Assembly: GCA_014898415.1 (NCBI GenBank)
Contig: RCTD01000013.1
Coordinates: 992,001 to 1,056,000, forward strand
Direction of reading: 5' to 3'
Origin: Stromatinia cepivora
Taxonomy: Eukaryota > Ascomycota > Leotiomycetes > Helotiales > Sclerotiniaceae
DNA length: 64,000 nucleotides
Positions within the stretch are counted from its first letter, which is position 1. Every line of letters begins with the position of its first letter. Below are positions 13,333 through 26,799 of this stretch, one piece after another. The notes beneath the pieces are model-generated. The model was not told the DNA's origin, did not search any database, and worked only from the letters and a program-made list of their open reading frames with translations. The translations under genes were made by a program, and so were the position numbers.

Positions 13333-15544
13333 GATGAACTAAAAAGTAATTTGTGATATTCTTTCAAAAATGTATTGATTGTTGAAAGTAACAGAAGTAT
13401 TGATGTAATTGTCAAATCAACAAACAAGTATCTAGAAAGAAGAAAGAACAATGAATGAACCAAGTAAGGTTTTGAGGAATGAAGTATTATAAGTACTAGG
13501 AAGAATACAAGCAGATAGTATTGCGGATTAACTTTTTGAATTGTGGGGACATATGAGAAGAGCTTGATTCTTTGGTTCATCAAGTTTGGCTACTAATTAC
13601 CGCAGTCACAGCTTGCTTGCAGGACTTGAAAGCACGTACGATGCAAGAATCCAGCAATTCTTGCATTCTTGCATTCTTGCACTCTTGTCCTAGCGTGGTG
13701 GACGAATCGAATTGATGGTTGAGCCAGTACATCGTAATTCATTGATAATCAAATCAATGAGAGCTTCTCATCATAACAACTTGCCAACCTGTACCCCGCG
13801 GTGGATGGTGGATTCACCAAACTAAGATAATTATGGATAGAACAAGTCCGGGATCGGGCGTTTCAAGAACGGACAGGAAGTTGGATGAGGTGGCATGATG
13901 CCAAGTGGATTGGTTGAGTGAATACAGAGTAAGTAGAAATACTTTGACCCATATTATTGTGTTTGAAGGAATAATGATCAATAAAATATGAATTCAATAA
14001 TGTTTCAAGTTTGTAGTTGCGTTGCTGTGAAGTTTAGAAACATTTTGAGGGGGTTCAACAAATATTACTTGTACCCCCCCACCATGATGAACTTTATATT
14101 CTTCTATTCCGATGTTTTGGCGAAAGGTTACTTACCATTTACTTTCTTTTGAAGTCATTCTCATTGGTGAGTTATCATGGTCTTATTATTATTGACTCTT
14201 TGCATGGCAGGTTGAGCGAGGACTGCAGTAGGCGCATATCATCCTATTTTAAACACAACGCTTGCGTGAATAGTTAGCTGTTGGATAATAGGGGACGCGA
14301 GATATATGATATTTTCAGGTCTTTTTGGACATTTGCTTATACAATGAAGAGGACTGGATATATGGAATTGAAAAGATAGAGATTGATTTCTTGTCCATGT
14401 AGAGTAGTACCTGGTATTTATGAGAGTTGCACCAAGAACATAATGGCATCAGCTATCAAAATATCAGCCTTACGAGCATTCACCGCTATCACCATCACCA
14501 TCTCCATCTCAATATCACCTTACACAAAAACAATATATATGCACACAATCTGTGAGGCCGAAACGGGATAATTTGCATTTGACATATCATTTTGAAGATA
14601 GCTTTGAGGCCAGCCAATCAGGGATCACAATGAGAATCTGAAAAATCTTTGGCTTGGTGGTTGTTTTGAAGTTATCGTGGGTCATTCATTACTTTAATCA
14701 TTACTTCTCTATCAATAGAATCAATAGATCTTTCGAAGTTTGCTCCCAGCGTGCTCACGATTATAAGTGTAAAGAGATGCAATAGACGAAAAAGTATTTA
14801 AATTTGATTCCAATGACACCATGTACTCTCTTCATAACCTCATTTTCATCTAGTCACATATGCATGAAGTGGTAAGAGTAAGACTAAAATGGCGATGGGT
14901 GAGATAGATCAATCAATGGCCAAACCCAATCAATATTCTAGCGTAAGGTTACAGAGGTCTGTGCACAACATAACCCTTCGACTTCAAGACTCCGGAACTT
15001 TAGAATCTTGGAATTCATTCTAATGTCGCAATTGTGTCAAATAATTCACATTAACCAACCACCATTGACACCGAACCGCTGCCGCGGTCTACACATGCAC
15101 ACACATCCCCGATCATGTATCATCCTATCGCGGGGCAATTATACCGAATCAACAGTTGAATGGACATTCTTCCCATTCCCAAAGTTTTGCGGCTGAAAAA
15201 GTACCCATGGTCAAAAATAAGCAAAGCAATGAAATAACTCAATAAAGAGTCTTGTGCGACCTTTATCGGCTGCAGACTCATGCACGTCTTTTCTTCCGAA
15301 CAAATGGTTCGATAGGAGCCCCCCCCCCCCAGGCGGCGACTGTAAGAGTTCCTTCGGGGGCAGTGTCTGCCTACTCTATGTGGTAAGCTTATTGAAAATG
15401 AAATGGCAAGGCTGCAAAGTTATAGCGATTCAAATCATTCAAAGTTCATTGATTCAAAAGGTATTTGATCGTTTCTGACGATTCTTGGTCTATCTTTTTT
15501 TTCTTTCCTATCTACATTGACAGAGAGCTACCGGTCATAGCATC
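13333..15544. other. Intergenic region, no gene seen
   Basis: Divergent spacer between DHAD (minus) and calpain-like gene (plus). Contains three TTCTTGCA(T/C) repeats near 13656-13685, a poly-C tract at about 15320-15331 and short unconvincing frames. Promoters of both genes are expected here. Confidence 0.5.
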
Positions 15545-18500
15545 ATGTCTTCCACAGCCTCCTCAAGCGATTCCGATGATAGTAGGAGACGGCACCGACC
15601 AGGACCACCTCCTCCCCCTCCACCTTTTCAGGGGAACAAGAACAATTCAAAGAAGAAGAAGAAGAAATATGTAGCTCCTCAAGATACTATCGATAAACTT
15701 TGGTCCCGATTCTCCGTGTCGAAATTTAGTAAAGCTACAAAAGTTTTACCAAATGCAGCACCTTTTTCAAGAGGCACATCTGCGAAGACTGTTATTGTTC
15801 CTCCACCTGGTCCGCAGAATCAACTTGTTTCCGAAGACTTCGAAAGAGCTGTTCAAGAATGCAGGGCAAAAGTTAAGAAACTTGTTAAGGAATGTAGGAG
15901 AGTTAATATGCGGTATCGCGACCCAAGCTTCGATATTGATTGGGACTTGAAATGGGAAAAAGGAAATTGCTTGAATACACTTGCGGAAACCAGATTTGAA
16001 GTTTGCAAACATGCTCTCTCAAATACTTCGTCTTCCGGACCGAGGGCTGTGAAAAGAGTCCACGAAATATTTGATAACCCTACATTTTTGGAAGATAAAA
16101 TTTCTCCTTCGGATGTTAGACAAGGAAATCTTGGCGATTGTTGGTTGATGGCCAGTTTAACGGCATTAGCAAATACGAAGGATGGGATTCGGAGAATATG
16201 TGTAGAATGGGACACTAGTCAGTACCGAAACTTTATTTTTATTTTTATTTTTTGAGGTGGGATCTAACAATGTACAGAAATCGGAATATATGGTTTTGTG
16301 TTTCATCGTGGTAAGTTGTCGTGTCAGTCATAAAGTATCATTCGCTGATCGAAACTAGATGGTGAATGGATCATATCAATTATCGATGATAAGCTTTACC
16401 TTAAATCACCAGATTGGGATTCACCCTCAGTCCATAGACATCTACTCGAACAAACCGATTGTGAGGACGTTGAAAAAGAATATCGAAAAACATATCAAAC
16501 AGGATCTCAATCATTATTCTTCGCCCATTGTAAAGATCCAAATCAAACATGGCTTCCTCTTCTTGAAAAGGCGTATGCTAAAGCACATGGGGATTATCAT
16601 TCTTTAAGTGGAGGATGGATAGGGTAATTCCACCTCTATCATCTTATGTATTAACTAACATTTGATAGGGAAGGTGTTGAAGATATAACTGGAGGTGTAA
16701 CTACGGAACTTCTCACTTCGGATATTCTTGATATTGATGAGTTTTGGCATAATGAGATTCTCAATGTCAATAAAGAATTTCTTTTTGGTTGTTCTACAGG
16801 TCTTCTCGATTATGGTTATGGTAACAGAGATGGGATATCTGAAGGTCACGCATATGTTATTATGGAGGCTAGAGAGTTATCTACGGGCGAGCGTCTTCTC
16901 AAATTACGGTTTGTTTCTTCATATAACCTCGAAAGGCATCACTGACAACATGTAAAGGAATCCTTGGGGAAAAATCAAAAAAGGTAATTGGGAAGGTCCA
17001 TGGTCAGATGGAAGTAAGGAATTCACTCCTGAAGCTCAGATAGAGCTTAATCATAAATTTGGAAACGATAGTGTATTCTGGATTTCATATCAAGATTTAC
17101 TACGGAAATATCAACACTTCGATCGCACACGATTATTCGTGGACAGTCCTGATTGGCGATTGACTCAGGAGTGGATTAGCATAGAAGTTCCTTGGAGATC
17201 CGAATTCGAACAAAAGTTCATGATAGTACTCAAAAAGGAATCACCAATAGTACTGGTTATGAGTCAACTCGATGATAGGTATTTTGTAGGTCTAGGTGGT
17301 CAATACACCTTCAGATTACAGTTTCGGCTCCATGAGATCGATTCGCCTGATGAAGAAGATTATATTGTACGAAGCCATGGGAATTATCTTATGAGCAGAA
17401 GTGTGGTCACTGAATTGAAGAGTCTTCCGGCCGGAACTTACACAGTATTCATGATGGTTATAGCAGAAAGGGATAAAAGTCGTCCGAGTGTTGAAGATGT
17501 TGTGAGAGAAGAATTACGTCGCAGGGAAGATAATGAAAAATTGGCTCAAGTCGGGACCGCTTATGATTTAGCTCATGGCAAAGGATTGGCTCATATGGAG
17601 GCAAGAACTAAACTCAGAAAAGCTCGAGAGTCAAGGATTGCTCAAAGGAAAATTCTTTGGGAGAAAAGACACAGCACTCGAGAGATAGTAAGAAAGCAAG
17701 AGAAAAAGAACCGTGAGAAGCGTGAAGGTAAAGGAGTAAAAGATGCTGAAGAGGCAAAGAAGAAAAGAGAACGAGAGCCAAAGGATAAAGGTGTTCAAAC
17801 GGAGGATGTTCCAGAAGTTCAAGTCGAGAAACAAGATAAGTCAATACAAACTGAAGACCGCCTGGAGGAATCAACGAGCAATGTGATGGATACGCAAACC
17901 ACAAATGAAAGGGACAAAGCAGTTCAAACCGAAGATTTAACACCGTCTTGTAACGAATCTCAAGCAACCCCTGTAACTCCAAAGAGTGATGGTTCATCTC
18001 CTCATTCACCATATGCAATGATTCCTGGACCTGGATCTCGTCGTCATGAATCACCACCTCCACCTTCAGGTTATCATGGTCACGGCAGAGATTCAAATAA
18101 TCCACCAAACTACGGTCGGGGACCTTCTCCACCAAGACCTGGGCCATATGTCACATCGGAAGGCGAGTCGAGTGCAAGTCCTATTTCTAATTATGATATG
18201 TATAGCGATGATGATCCAACTCTTAAGCCACGAAACCCACCAAATGAACCAAAACCACCAAAGGGAAAGGATGAAGATGATGAAGATGATGAAGCAGAAC
18301 CTTGGAATGCGGTTTGTATTGTTGGTTTCAGGGTTTATAGTAAGGATGAAGGATTGGTACTTAAGGTTTGTGAGGAGGGTATGGAAGAAGTTACTCATTC
18401 GAAGGAGGAGAATGAGGCGGCAACTGATGGTGGTGTGGAAGATATTGGGGAGGATGATAATGCCGAGAGAAAGGAAAAGGATGTGGAAGATGGAAAATCG

Positions 18501-18737
18501 AAAATTACCAGTGAAAACGAGTCGGTATCACCTGCTGTTGCAACGAAAACTGAACTTGAAGAGGATTTGAAGATTGTTATCTCATCGGATTCATCTGAGG
18601 CTATTACTGGAACATCTTTGCCAGTGGACGACTCTCCGAAAGAAAATCTCACAGGGAAACAGTCGCAAGCCAGCAAAGATTCAGAAATAGTGGCAGTTGG
18701 CGATGCTCAGGAGAAGTCGGCTCCAGCGACCTCATAG
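15545..18737 (+). CDS. Calpain-like cysteine protease (C2 family) with long charged C-terminal tail
   Basis: Five exons: 15545-16217, 16278-16310, 16359-16623, 16669-16908, 16958-18737, giving 996 aa. The papain-like triad is complete: C199 in GNLGDCWLMASL, H384 in SEGHAYVIMEA and N405 in NPWGKIKKGNW. The motif DPSFDIDWDLKW precedes the catalytic Cys, typical of fungal calpains. Residues about 425-640 match the calpain domain III beta-sandwich (WISIEVPW, GGQYTFRLQFRL). No EF-hand or MIT domain is visible, so it is neither a classical animal calpain nor PalB/Rim13. The N-terminus has a proline run and a lysine run (residues 21-41). From about residue 640 a K/E/R-rich probable coiled coil is followed by three QTED motifs (KGVQTED, KSIQTED, KAVQTED), then proline-rich and acidic disordered sequence. 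Calpains cut substrates at limited sites in a Ca2+-dependent way; the substrate here is unknown. Confidence 0.92.
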
Positions 18738-20221
18738 GCTTCGAATGATGATATTCCTAATTTTTCAACTGGCGTTGGACAATGAACGCTCATTGTCACA
18801 CTTGACACTGAACATTCAAACTATTAGCGTATTTGATCCCGATCATTTGGCTGTCTATTATCCAACTCACTTCGCTTAATCATATTATTCACCACTCCTC
18901 TTCACATCAAATGTACATATCACGAAGGAACCAGATTTCCGTACTGTCCTTGCAACAGCGAAGGTTCCTTTCACTTCCACTTAATGCAAAAACTTATTTG
19001 CATTCAGGAAAATTTAGTGTGCAACTGGGTTTTCATGTCAGTCCTACAACGAAACAATATCTCAGTTATTGGAACTCCTCGCGAGAATTAGAGCTATCTA
19101 GGCGGTGTGCTCTTATTTTCATCCCCAACAATAGCTTCGAACCACGACTCCATTCTGGTAATTACAAAGTCATGATTAACAGTATTGTTTATAATATATA
19201 TAGGTAAATACAAGTATATTGATATCAGTCATGTAATGAAATGCTTAGAGAGAATATTAAGTTCATACATACATTGACCGGCATTCATAACTAAATCTAG
19301 TAGAGTACTCAAATCGAGTAGTTCTCAACTGGGCAGGTCACATCATATATCTATTTTACCATTCAATTTGACTGCATATCGCGAACATTTCTATCACACT
19401 ATGGGTCTGAGCCTCAAAATGGATACTGCTGTGCCTCTCGTTACCCCTGCTTAACAGAGTCGAGACATGTCGCTTTGTAATTAAGAAAAGATAAGAGACC
19501 AATCAGAAAGATGAATCACACCGGGCCTCATTATCTTGGCGTAATATTGTCAATATGGAACATCTAATAACATCTATAAAAGCTTCCTCGTTTCCTTTTC
19601 ATGGTCAGCATCTTAATTTGTATTGTGGTACTTTATTCAAGATATTTAATTTGAGCTTTTTCTTAAAAACAACTATTGTATTTGTTATTCAATATAGTCG
19701 TATTCGCTTCATTCACAAACTGTAGGAAAAATGGTTCAATACAACTTCATACTACTCCTTATAATGAATATATCAGTTTACCAATTCAAATTATCTTTTT
19801 TTTGTTGATAACTTCAAAAAGTTTTTTATTCCGATATAGAATATCTTTATGAAATGTATTACTCTAATCTATTAAATATTTTCAAGAGAGATAATAAACG
19901 GAAATTTCGATTTCTTAAATATATTAATAAATTTATTATTCTCTTATAAATATAATTTATTGTTACGAAAAGCCTTACGATCCCCTGTATTCTATGAAGG
20001 ATCAAGGGTATACTTTTCAATCGGAATGAAGGATTTTCTAAATCTTATTAATCTTTTCGATTGATAAAATGATTCTGATATACTAATAAACAAAGGTCTA
20101 ACCTAATCAAAATACATATCGACTAGATAACCATTCATTTATTCTATATGTACAGCCCTCGATCTATATAATCAAAAACAAATCATTCAATTCTATTTAC
20201 TCTATCAATCACATATACCAC
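18738..20221. other. Intergenic, AT-rich from about 19.6 kb
   Basis: Normal-composition spacer downstream of the calpain-like gene changes to AT-rich, stop-filled sequence around 19600, resembling a small RIP island. A stretch from 19961 begins TGTTACGA, the same start as the solo LTR at 20227, and shares a TCTATATAATCAA-like box with it; it may be an older related LTR, but no matching far end was found. Confidence 0.45.
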
Positions 20222-20226
20222 CTATT

Positions 20227-20578
20227 TGTTACGACAGGTAACAATCAGGTCACGGGATTAGCAATACACGTGATGCTAGGACTCGAAGAACTCGAAGGCT
20301 TGGCCTCTCGAGCTCTTCGATCGAGGAGAGCGAAAGGATCGAAGCTCGATCCCCTCGCTCCCCTCGAGCCACGAAGCATGAAGGTCTATATAATCAAGAT
20401 GGATTTCCTTTGTATAGAGCTTCATGCTCAAGATCAATCATTTAGTATACTCTACTATTAGTTACGAATAGCATATCATTATTTGTCATTACTTAAGTCC
20501 CTGCTTGACGCCTAGTTATAAACCTACTTCGAGAGCCTAGAGCACTTCCACGTGATCTAGACGGCTACCCTCGTAACA
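20227..20578. mobile_element. Solo LTR, 352 bp, with 5-bp target duplication
   Basis: Starts TGTTACGA and ends TCGTAACA, a perfect terminal inverted repeat with TG...CA ends. It is flanked on both sides by CTATT (20222-20226 and 20579-20583), the 5-bp duplication expected of LTR retrotransposon integration. A TATA-like box (CTATATAATCA) is near 20388. It is GC-richer than its AT-rich surroundings and keeps many CpG and CpA sites, so it seems little touched by RIP. No second LTR or internal region lies nearby, which fits LTR-LTR recombination. Orientation is undetermined, though the TATA box suggests plus. Confidence 0.85.
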
Positions 20579-20583
20579 CTATT

Positions 20584-21030
20584 CCCCGATCCCTGAAAGT
20601 GCTCTGTAATCATACTATCCCGTGATATATATTTTACATAATAATCTAATTATATTTTGATTTTTTTTAATTCGAAATATTAAAGAATTTTGAAAAATAT
20701 TATCAAATTTTCATAATAGGATTTGAATTGAATTGAATTGACGGATTGTTATATCTATCTAGATTTTGAATACTGAATATTCGAAGTAGAGTAAAAGAAT
20801 AAGATAAGTAGAGAAGATGAATAAGATTAGTAAAATGAATACGACATAGTAGAAGAGAGAGAAACTTGTGGAAAATATTATATATTTAAAACTCATCGCA
20901 CTAAAACTAAGCATCCGATAAACGGAGTGAAAAAAGGGGTATAAAACCATATGCGCCTAACCGATTCAATCCCATAATTACCACCTCATATCAACCACCT
21001 CATCTCAAGCACCTTATCTCAACCCCCAAC
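20584..21030. other. AT-rich spacer
   Basis: AT-rich continuation of the small island around the solo LTR up to the 3' end of the lipase gene. No gene seen. Confidence 0.5.
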
Positions 21031-22864
21031 TCACGTTCGTCCCATCACAGCATTAGTAGCCAAGACTTCAATCCTCCTAGCATAAAGTTTCATCATATGA
21101 CTAACGGGATCACCCCACACCACACCCCTCAACAATTCATCCGAGATAATTTGCGCTATAATCCCATCATCCATTCTATCCTGAAGTTTCTTACTTCCTT
21201 CCGCATTTCCAAATCCATCTACACCTCGTAAAAGAATGATACTTCCTGCATTACTCAATGTAGCTTCCGGAACATGCCAAATGGGTCCTAGAGAAACAGG
21301 GGGATCTGTTTTGGAATGTTTCTTCTTCATGGAAAGTGCATTGGTTGATTTTTTGGTCTTGATACCTAATTTCAAAGGTTGTAATACGGATTTTCCTGGT
21401 GCTGGTGTAGAATATAAATCGAGTAGAGATTTGATGTAAGCAAAATCTGCTCTTGCGACAAGATCACCCTCGTTGACGAAAGACATGAAGATAGATTTGG
21501 AAGCTGCTCGAGTCTTAGGTTTCTGTAATGGTAAAAGTGATATTGGCGGAGCTCCAAATGTGATACAATGAATTCTTTTGAAATATGCTGTGAGAACATT
21601 GAGCTCTGATCTGGCCTCAGGACTTGTGGAAAGCATGTGTGAATACAATAGAGCAGCAATAGCCCCACCAGCAGAATGTCCAGTGATAAGTAAAGAACAT
21701 TGTGTACGTTTGGGATTTTCTTGAAGAAGATTTCGAAGTCGGGCTGCGATTGGTTTAATCCAGTCTTTTGCAGCACCCAAAAATCCAGAATGACATAAAT
21801 TTCCTGGGTCGTCCTAAAAATTTATTAGCCTCCTGAACAACACCCTCATACGAAATTGATCTTACCAAGAAGCCTTCTGGTGAAGCTGGTTTCGTCTTAA
21901 CATTTACAGCCCAGTCCGTAAATGAATGTGTTGTTCCTCGAATCGCAAACACAATGACGTCCCTATCATCAATAGGCACACTTTTCATAACGGTTCCTGC
22001 CCTTCCTCCCGCATTTACTCTTGTTTCTTTTTCTTGTCCAGTTGGTTTCGAATAGACTCGTTCGGAATATTGAGCTGCGAGACAAATGAGAGGATATGTA
22101 TTAAAGTATCTGCAAGATGTTAACTCCAACTATAGACTCGATAAAGCTTGGAGAACTTACAATCTCATAGGCTTAAGATCCATCGGTAACCTTGAATTGG
22201 CATAGTCATGAACCTTCGAGAAGTAATTTGTATACGTCGTTTCAGCTGATTTTCCATCCTTCAAATCGACTTTTGACTTTTTACTCCGCAGCATTAAATC
22301 TCGACTTGTTGTCTCCAATTGCTTCTCCTCTTGCCATACTGGATTGTGATGCTGAGGTACTGTGAGTTCTCTATCATCCCCACTAAATCTTTCCTCATCA
22401 ATTGATGTGACAACCGAGCATAATTTCGAGGATAAAGTATCGTATAGAGCTGACGTTTGATGATAATGATGCATAGTTTGTTGTGACATAATTGCGACTC
22501 CATTATTAATGGCAGCCACGCATGGTAGATCATTCATTGATGTCTCTGTCAATAAATTCGTAACTGATCGAAAATTCATCATCGCAACACCATTTCGTTG
22601 TGCTCTTGGTGGCAATGGAGGCGGCGCCATTACAGTATGCGGCTGATATCTCGGCGGTGGTGGTTCAATTTGAGCAACTATCCATCCTTGTGGTGTTGGT
22701 CGACCTTGATTGTAACCATTCGATATATGAGGACGTTCTTCAACATAATTCCAATTTGGTCTTGTTGAAGGATTTGGTTGTCTTCGTAATTCATTGGAAG
22801 ATTCGTATGCATATTGAGGGGATGCCTGTAATTTCTTCTTGTTTGATCTAGTAAAGAGCCCCAT
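21031..22864 (-). CDS. Class 3 (fungal) lipase-domain protein
   Basis: Three exons, 22864-22161, 22109-21866 and 21813-21031, give 576 aa in frame. The alpha/beta-hydrolase nucleophile elbow is GHSAGG with Ser363; DVIVFAIRGT (about residue 280) is the usual strand and oxyanion region before it; FVNEGDLVARA (Asp) and GPIWHVPEA (His) are candidates for the rest of the triad. The family hydrolyses acylglycerols or other esters. There is no signal peptide: the first about 200 residues are Q/P/N-rich and probably disordered (poly-proline near 70-90), so the protein is likely intracellular or lipid-droplet/membrane associated rather than secreted. Intron 2 (21865-21814) ends TTTTTAG exactly where an uninterrupted reading would shift frame, which fixes that junction. 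Substrate unknown. Confidence 0.9.
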
Positions 22865-25800
22865 ATTGAATTTGCTTAGTCCTTATAGTGTTATACTCCT
22901 TGCTTGTATCGATACCAATTTGCTCACTTTTGAAGTATATTCAGTGGTAGCACAACAGAATTGGAAAAGTAATTCACCTCTCAAATGATCCATTCACTTT
23001 CTTGACCAAACTCAATGATGGTAGGAAAAGAGCGAACTGGGTTGTTAAGTAGGTGTTCATGTACTTTGAGGGTGGAGAACCGTTTTATGTATGGTATTGA
23101 AGGTTAAAAGCCTCTCCTGGGGTATGGAGTCGTATTAAATAATATGATTCGTTGAATACTCCGCCTCGATTCTATTTTGAGGAGAACCAGTAGATAAGTT
23201 TGCTTCAAGTTCTTTCTATCTGGCATATCATCGCAGCCTCCAATCGTCATGTTCGCATAAAGAATTGAAAGGATATCATTTGTCCGAAAATAAGCTTTCG
23301 CAAGGCAAAATTACTCGATTATAAGTTAGCCTCGGAAAGGAAAACTTTACTGCGCCAAGGTAAGAAGAATGGCCCTGCGATATCTGATGGAATGAGGTAT
23401 TAATAAGGTATTAATGTACAGAGTAATAAGGTAGTAATGCATCAACAAACTTATTCGAGTTGTATCTTTTTTTTATGTTTGACATTATACCGGTACGGGA
23501 TATGCAAAGGTCCGTACCGAATTTTTGTCTCACAGCCTCGATTGGACGATGTATTCTCCGAAACCCCTCATGGGAAATTTCTCAACATGATGAACCCATT
23601 CTATTTCTTTATCGTTATCACTCAAGTTGAGTGAACCATTCATCAAGGAGACTTATTGTCGGGCTTTCATCGCCTTCGTCTGCAGAAAGTACAAGGCTCA
23701 AGATAATCTCAACCCCCTGGTTTCAAGTCAAATCTCAAGTAACCTACAACTTGACTCCTCGCTGGATTATTCGCGTATCACCAAGTAATACGTTTTCCCC
23801 GGGATACTCATGATTGATCCCCTAGCCTTGTGATGGTATACAAGATTTTGTTCTTTTTCATTGCGAGTCCAATAGATGATGCAATCATCCGTCGGTGTCC
23901 AAGTTTGGTATCCGTATTTTGTGCAGCCCTACCACTCAATTATCACCCCGTTAAAAAGGATGCTTAAGAAGTAGCATCTACTCGAGGCTGCCTGAAAAAC
24001 GAAGTATTCATCAAATGTGTAGTTCACGGGATCATTGGTACAATGCGTTGGCCATGCATTGTGTAACGGGACGAAAAACTCGTATGTTGGCCATCTTTTC
24101 TTCGTTTTAAGTCACTGCGAGGTAGAAACCAACATGGGTAGTCTCGGGATATTATCAGATTGTTTCCTCGCTACCAGGTCAATGTCCGAAAATAAAAGTC
24201 TACTAGAAAATAATCATGTAATTCCGAAAGCAACCTCTCTCCAGGTGATATTGGTCATCAGCCGTATCACGATGACGTCCCGAGGATATACATTTCATGT
24301 TTCCAGCTATTTCTAAATCACGAATCCGTTTGTATTCTAGGTATTTTCTAGTTCTTATCTAAGAGCCCCACAGGACGCATAAGGATGACTACCTCTGGGC
24401 AAACGCCAAGTGTTGAATGCATCACGTTATCTTCATTTCTTCAAATCCGCCATACACGCCAATATATTATGTATCATCTAGTTGCCCGTAGGTTCAATCA
24501 TATCTTCTGAAGTATTTGTTTGCAAGTTGCTAACATCCATTTTCTAAGCCCTGAACGCCGGCCTCGTCCTGTCAAGCTTTGATATCCTCCGGTTAGGTAT
24601 GACAAGGGGATTAGGCCGACTTCACTTCTCTCTGCCTACTTATTGTTATGTTTCTCAGCGAGTGCCGAAAGATTGTTTGTCTCTGAACACCACATTTGCC
24701 CAAGGCATTTGCAATGTAATTTAGCCAGCGCCTTGGTGTCTCTGAACAAGCCTATTGATGTTTTCAAGGTTGAAACTCAGGCTCGCATAGCATATATCAC
24801 GCTATATAAAACCCACAGCCGCCAATAACGGGCATAAAAGAGCGAGGCAATTGACATGAGGTATAACGGCGAGAATGACACAGGGATGCAGAGTCATGCT
24901 TGAGCCACTGTATCACAACATGTTGGCACGAAGAAAGCGAATCCTTATGAAAGCCCTTATTCCCATAGTATTCTCCCGGTGATACTCATTCACAAAAGGC
25001 TTGGCAATAGAGGCCTGATCTTGCGCTATTGTACGGCTCTTCTTGGATTGTTGATGTATTAGATATCCAACATAACGCTCCGCATACAAGATTGGGTTGG
25101 CTGAAGTCAGTACCGTAGCTCAACCGACGTTGGGGGCGCGGGATTTGGTGGGAGGGGCGCTGCACGTCCGTTCGCCCCAGTGACCTATACTATGACATAC
25201 AGAGCTTTCGCGTTTTTTTGAACCATATCTCGTCTTGAGTACTTCCGAATGGGATAAAATCACGGCTGTAACTAGCACGTGAGATGTACAGTCATATAAT
25301 GAAGGCCACCGAAGCTATTTCGCCCAAGTGAGGCTTCTACTTGTTAGAATATCACTTGACAGATATGCACTAGACTATATAATCATTTATATCTTAGCCT
25401 TTCCGATTCACTTACTTATTCGCGCCGGACTATCCTCTTTGGTTTCATACTTTGCCTTGCCCCTATCCTTTTCTCCTCGTCTTTTTTAGAAAATAAATTG
25501 CTCGTCTAATCAAGGGCTTTGGAATCTTTACTGAACGAGTGTTATGATACTAAAGCATGTCGCAGACATGAAATTTCAGTCAACTGCAATCACTTCAGTA
25601 GCATTTGTCAGCTCGCTCAAGCTCAAGCATAGATCTGGATCACATAAAAAAGAACCAGACAAATTACTTTTCGACATGCCGATGGATGGCGCCCTGAAAC
25701 CCTCTTGTTGCTATTCATAGTATGAGGTACGAATACTAACATAATGTTACAGACATAACTGAACTGTGAAAAATAAATTGAACCGCCTGATATCCACTCA

Positions 25801-26416
25801 AAACCTGACGCTTGAAAGAAGGTACAATGGCCTCGAGAAATTTTGCTTTCTGACTAATGTTGAAGTTCAAGTTGGGAGTTGAGGGTGCGAGTTGAAATTA
25901 GCGAATTTATATAGTATACCGTGAAGAGGTGATATAGAAGAATTTATTTTACCTTTAATTCAATTCATTAAATTATTGTATCGATATTGAAAACTAAAAA
26001 GGTTATATTTTTGAAAATATATAAAGTATATAATATAACTTTATATTTATTCAATATATCTTTTTGAGAAAACATATTATTATCTATTATCGATCATAAT
26101 AATAGCCAGATGCTAACCCTCATTTTGACGCTTAATAATTTACTGCACCTCAAATATTTACACAATATCTTTATTTGTAACAAGTCCCTAATTTTCCCGA
26201 AAGAAAATTCCGACCATTTCCAGAATCCGAACATATCTAACAACACATTATAAAGAAGTCGAACGAACCGAAGACTCTTGTTTCGATCCGTAAGGTATTG
26301 TTTTGATCGCATCCAAATGTTCCTCAAAGTCCTCCATACTAGTATTATTATTATTCTCTACAGTTTTTATATACCGGAGACTTATTAATAATTTGATAAA
26401 TAATATGAATATTAAT
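22865..26416. other. Long intergenic region, no gene seen
   Basis: 3.5 kb of mostly normal base composition upstream of the lipase gene, turning AT-rich near 25.9 kb where the repeat island begins. Frames are short and unsupported. A GC-rich patch lies near 25125-25185 (GGGGGCGCGGGATTTGG). It may include relics of old genes, but none could be named. Confidence 0.45.
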
Positions 26417-26421
26417 ACTTT

Positions 26422-26703
26422 TGTGACGCACAAGAGCCGTAGTAGAGCTGAATAAACAGAGTCAATTATGTTCTTTAGAATCTACAACTGAAGAACTATG
26501 GCTCGTAAGGAGCGACTAAATATATATATACAAATACTCATTTGTAAGCTATAAGGTTGTGCGTATATGTTATTAGGGTCATTATTTTATTATACTAAAT
26601 CGTATGAATCGTAATATATATATATGGATGATCAATTTATTAATGGATATGGGAGATAAGAGGTATTATGTGGTTAGCCTTCTATAATTCACGATTTGTA
26701 ATA
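26422..26703 (-). repeat. 3' LTR of the Ty3/gypsy-type element (282 bp)
   Basis: Aligns without gaps to 33192-33473. Its outer end (26422 side, TGTGACGCACAAGAGCC) is well kept, while its inner end (...TTTGTAATA) is mutated compared with TTCGTGACA in the partner. Differences are nearly all transitions. Confidence 0.9.
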
Positions 26704-26799
26704 TTATTTCCCTCTTCGGAAAAGCTTGCCTTCAAGCGTTTTACTCCTCTGTTCCATTACTATTTCATTGGAAACCAGGTTTTATAAAGATTTATGAGC

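Noticed and set aside
17614..18147. 177-codon minus-strand frame
   Set aside because: Antisense shadow of the calpain-like gene's low-complexity tail.
19961..20226. Second LTR starting TGTTACGA left of the solo LTR
   Set aside because: Similar start and box, but no clear far end or target duplication was found; kept only as a remark.
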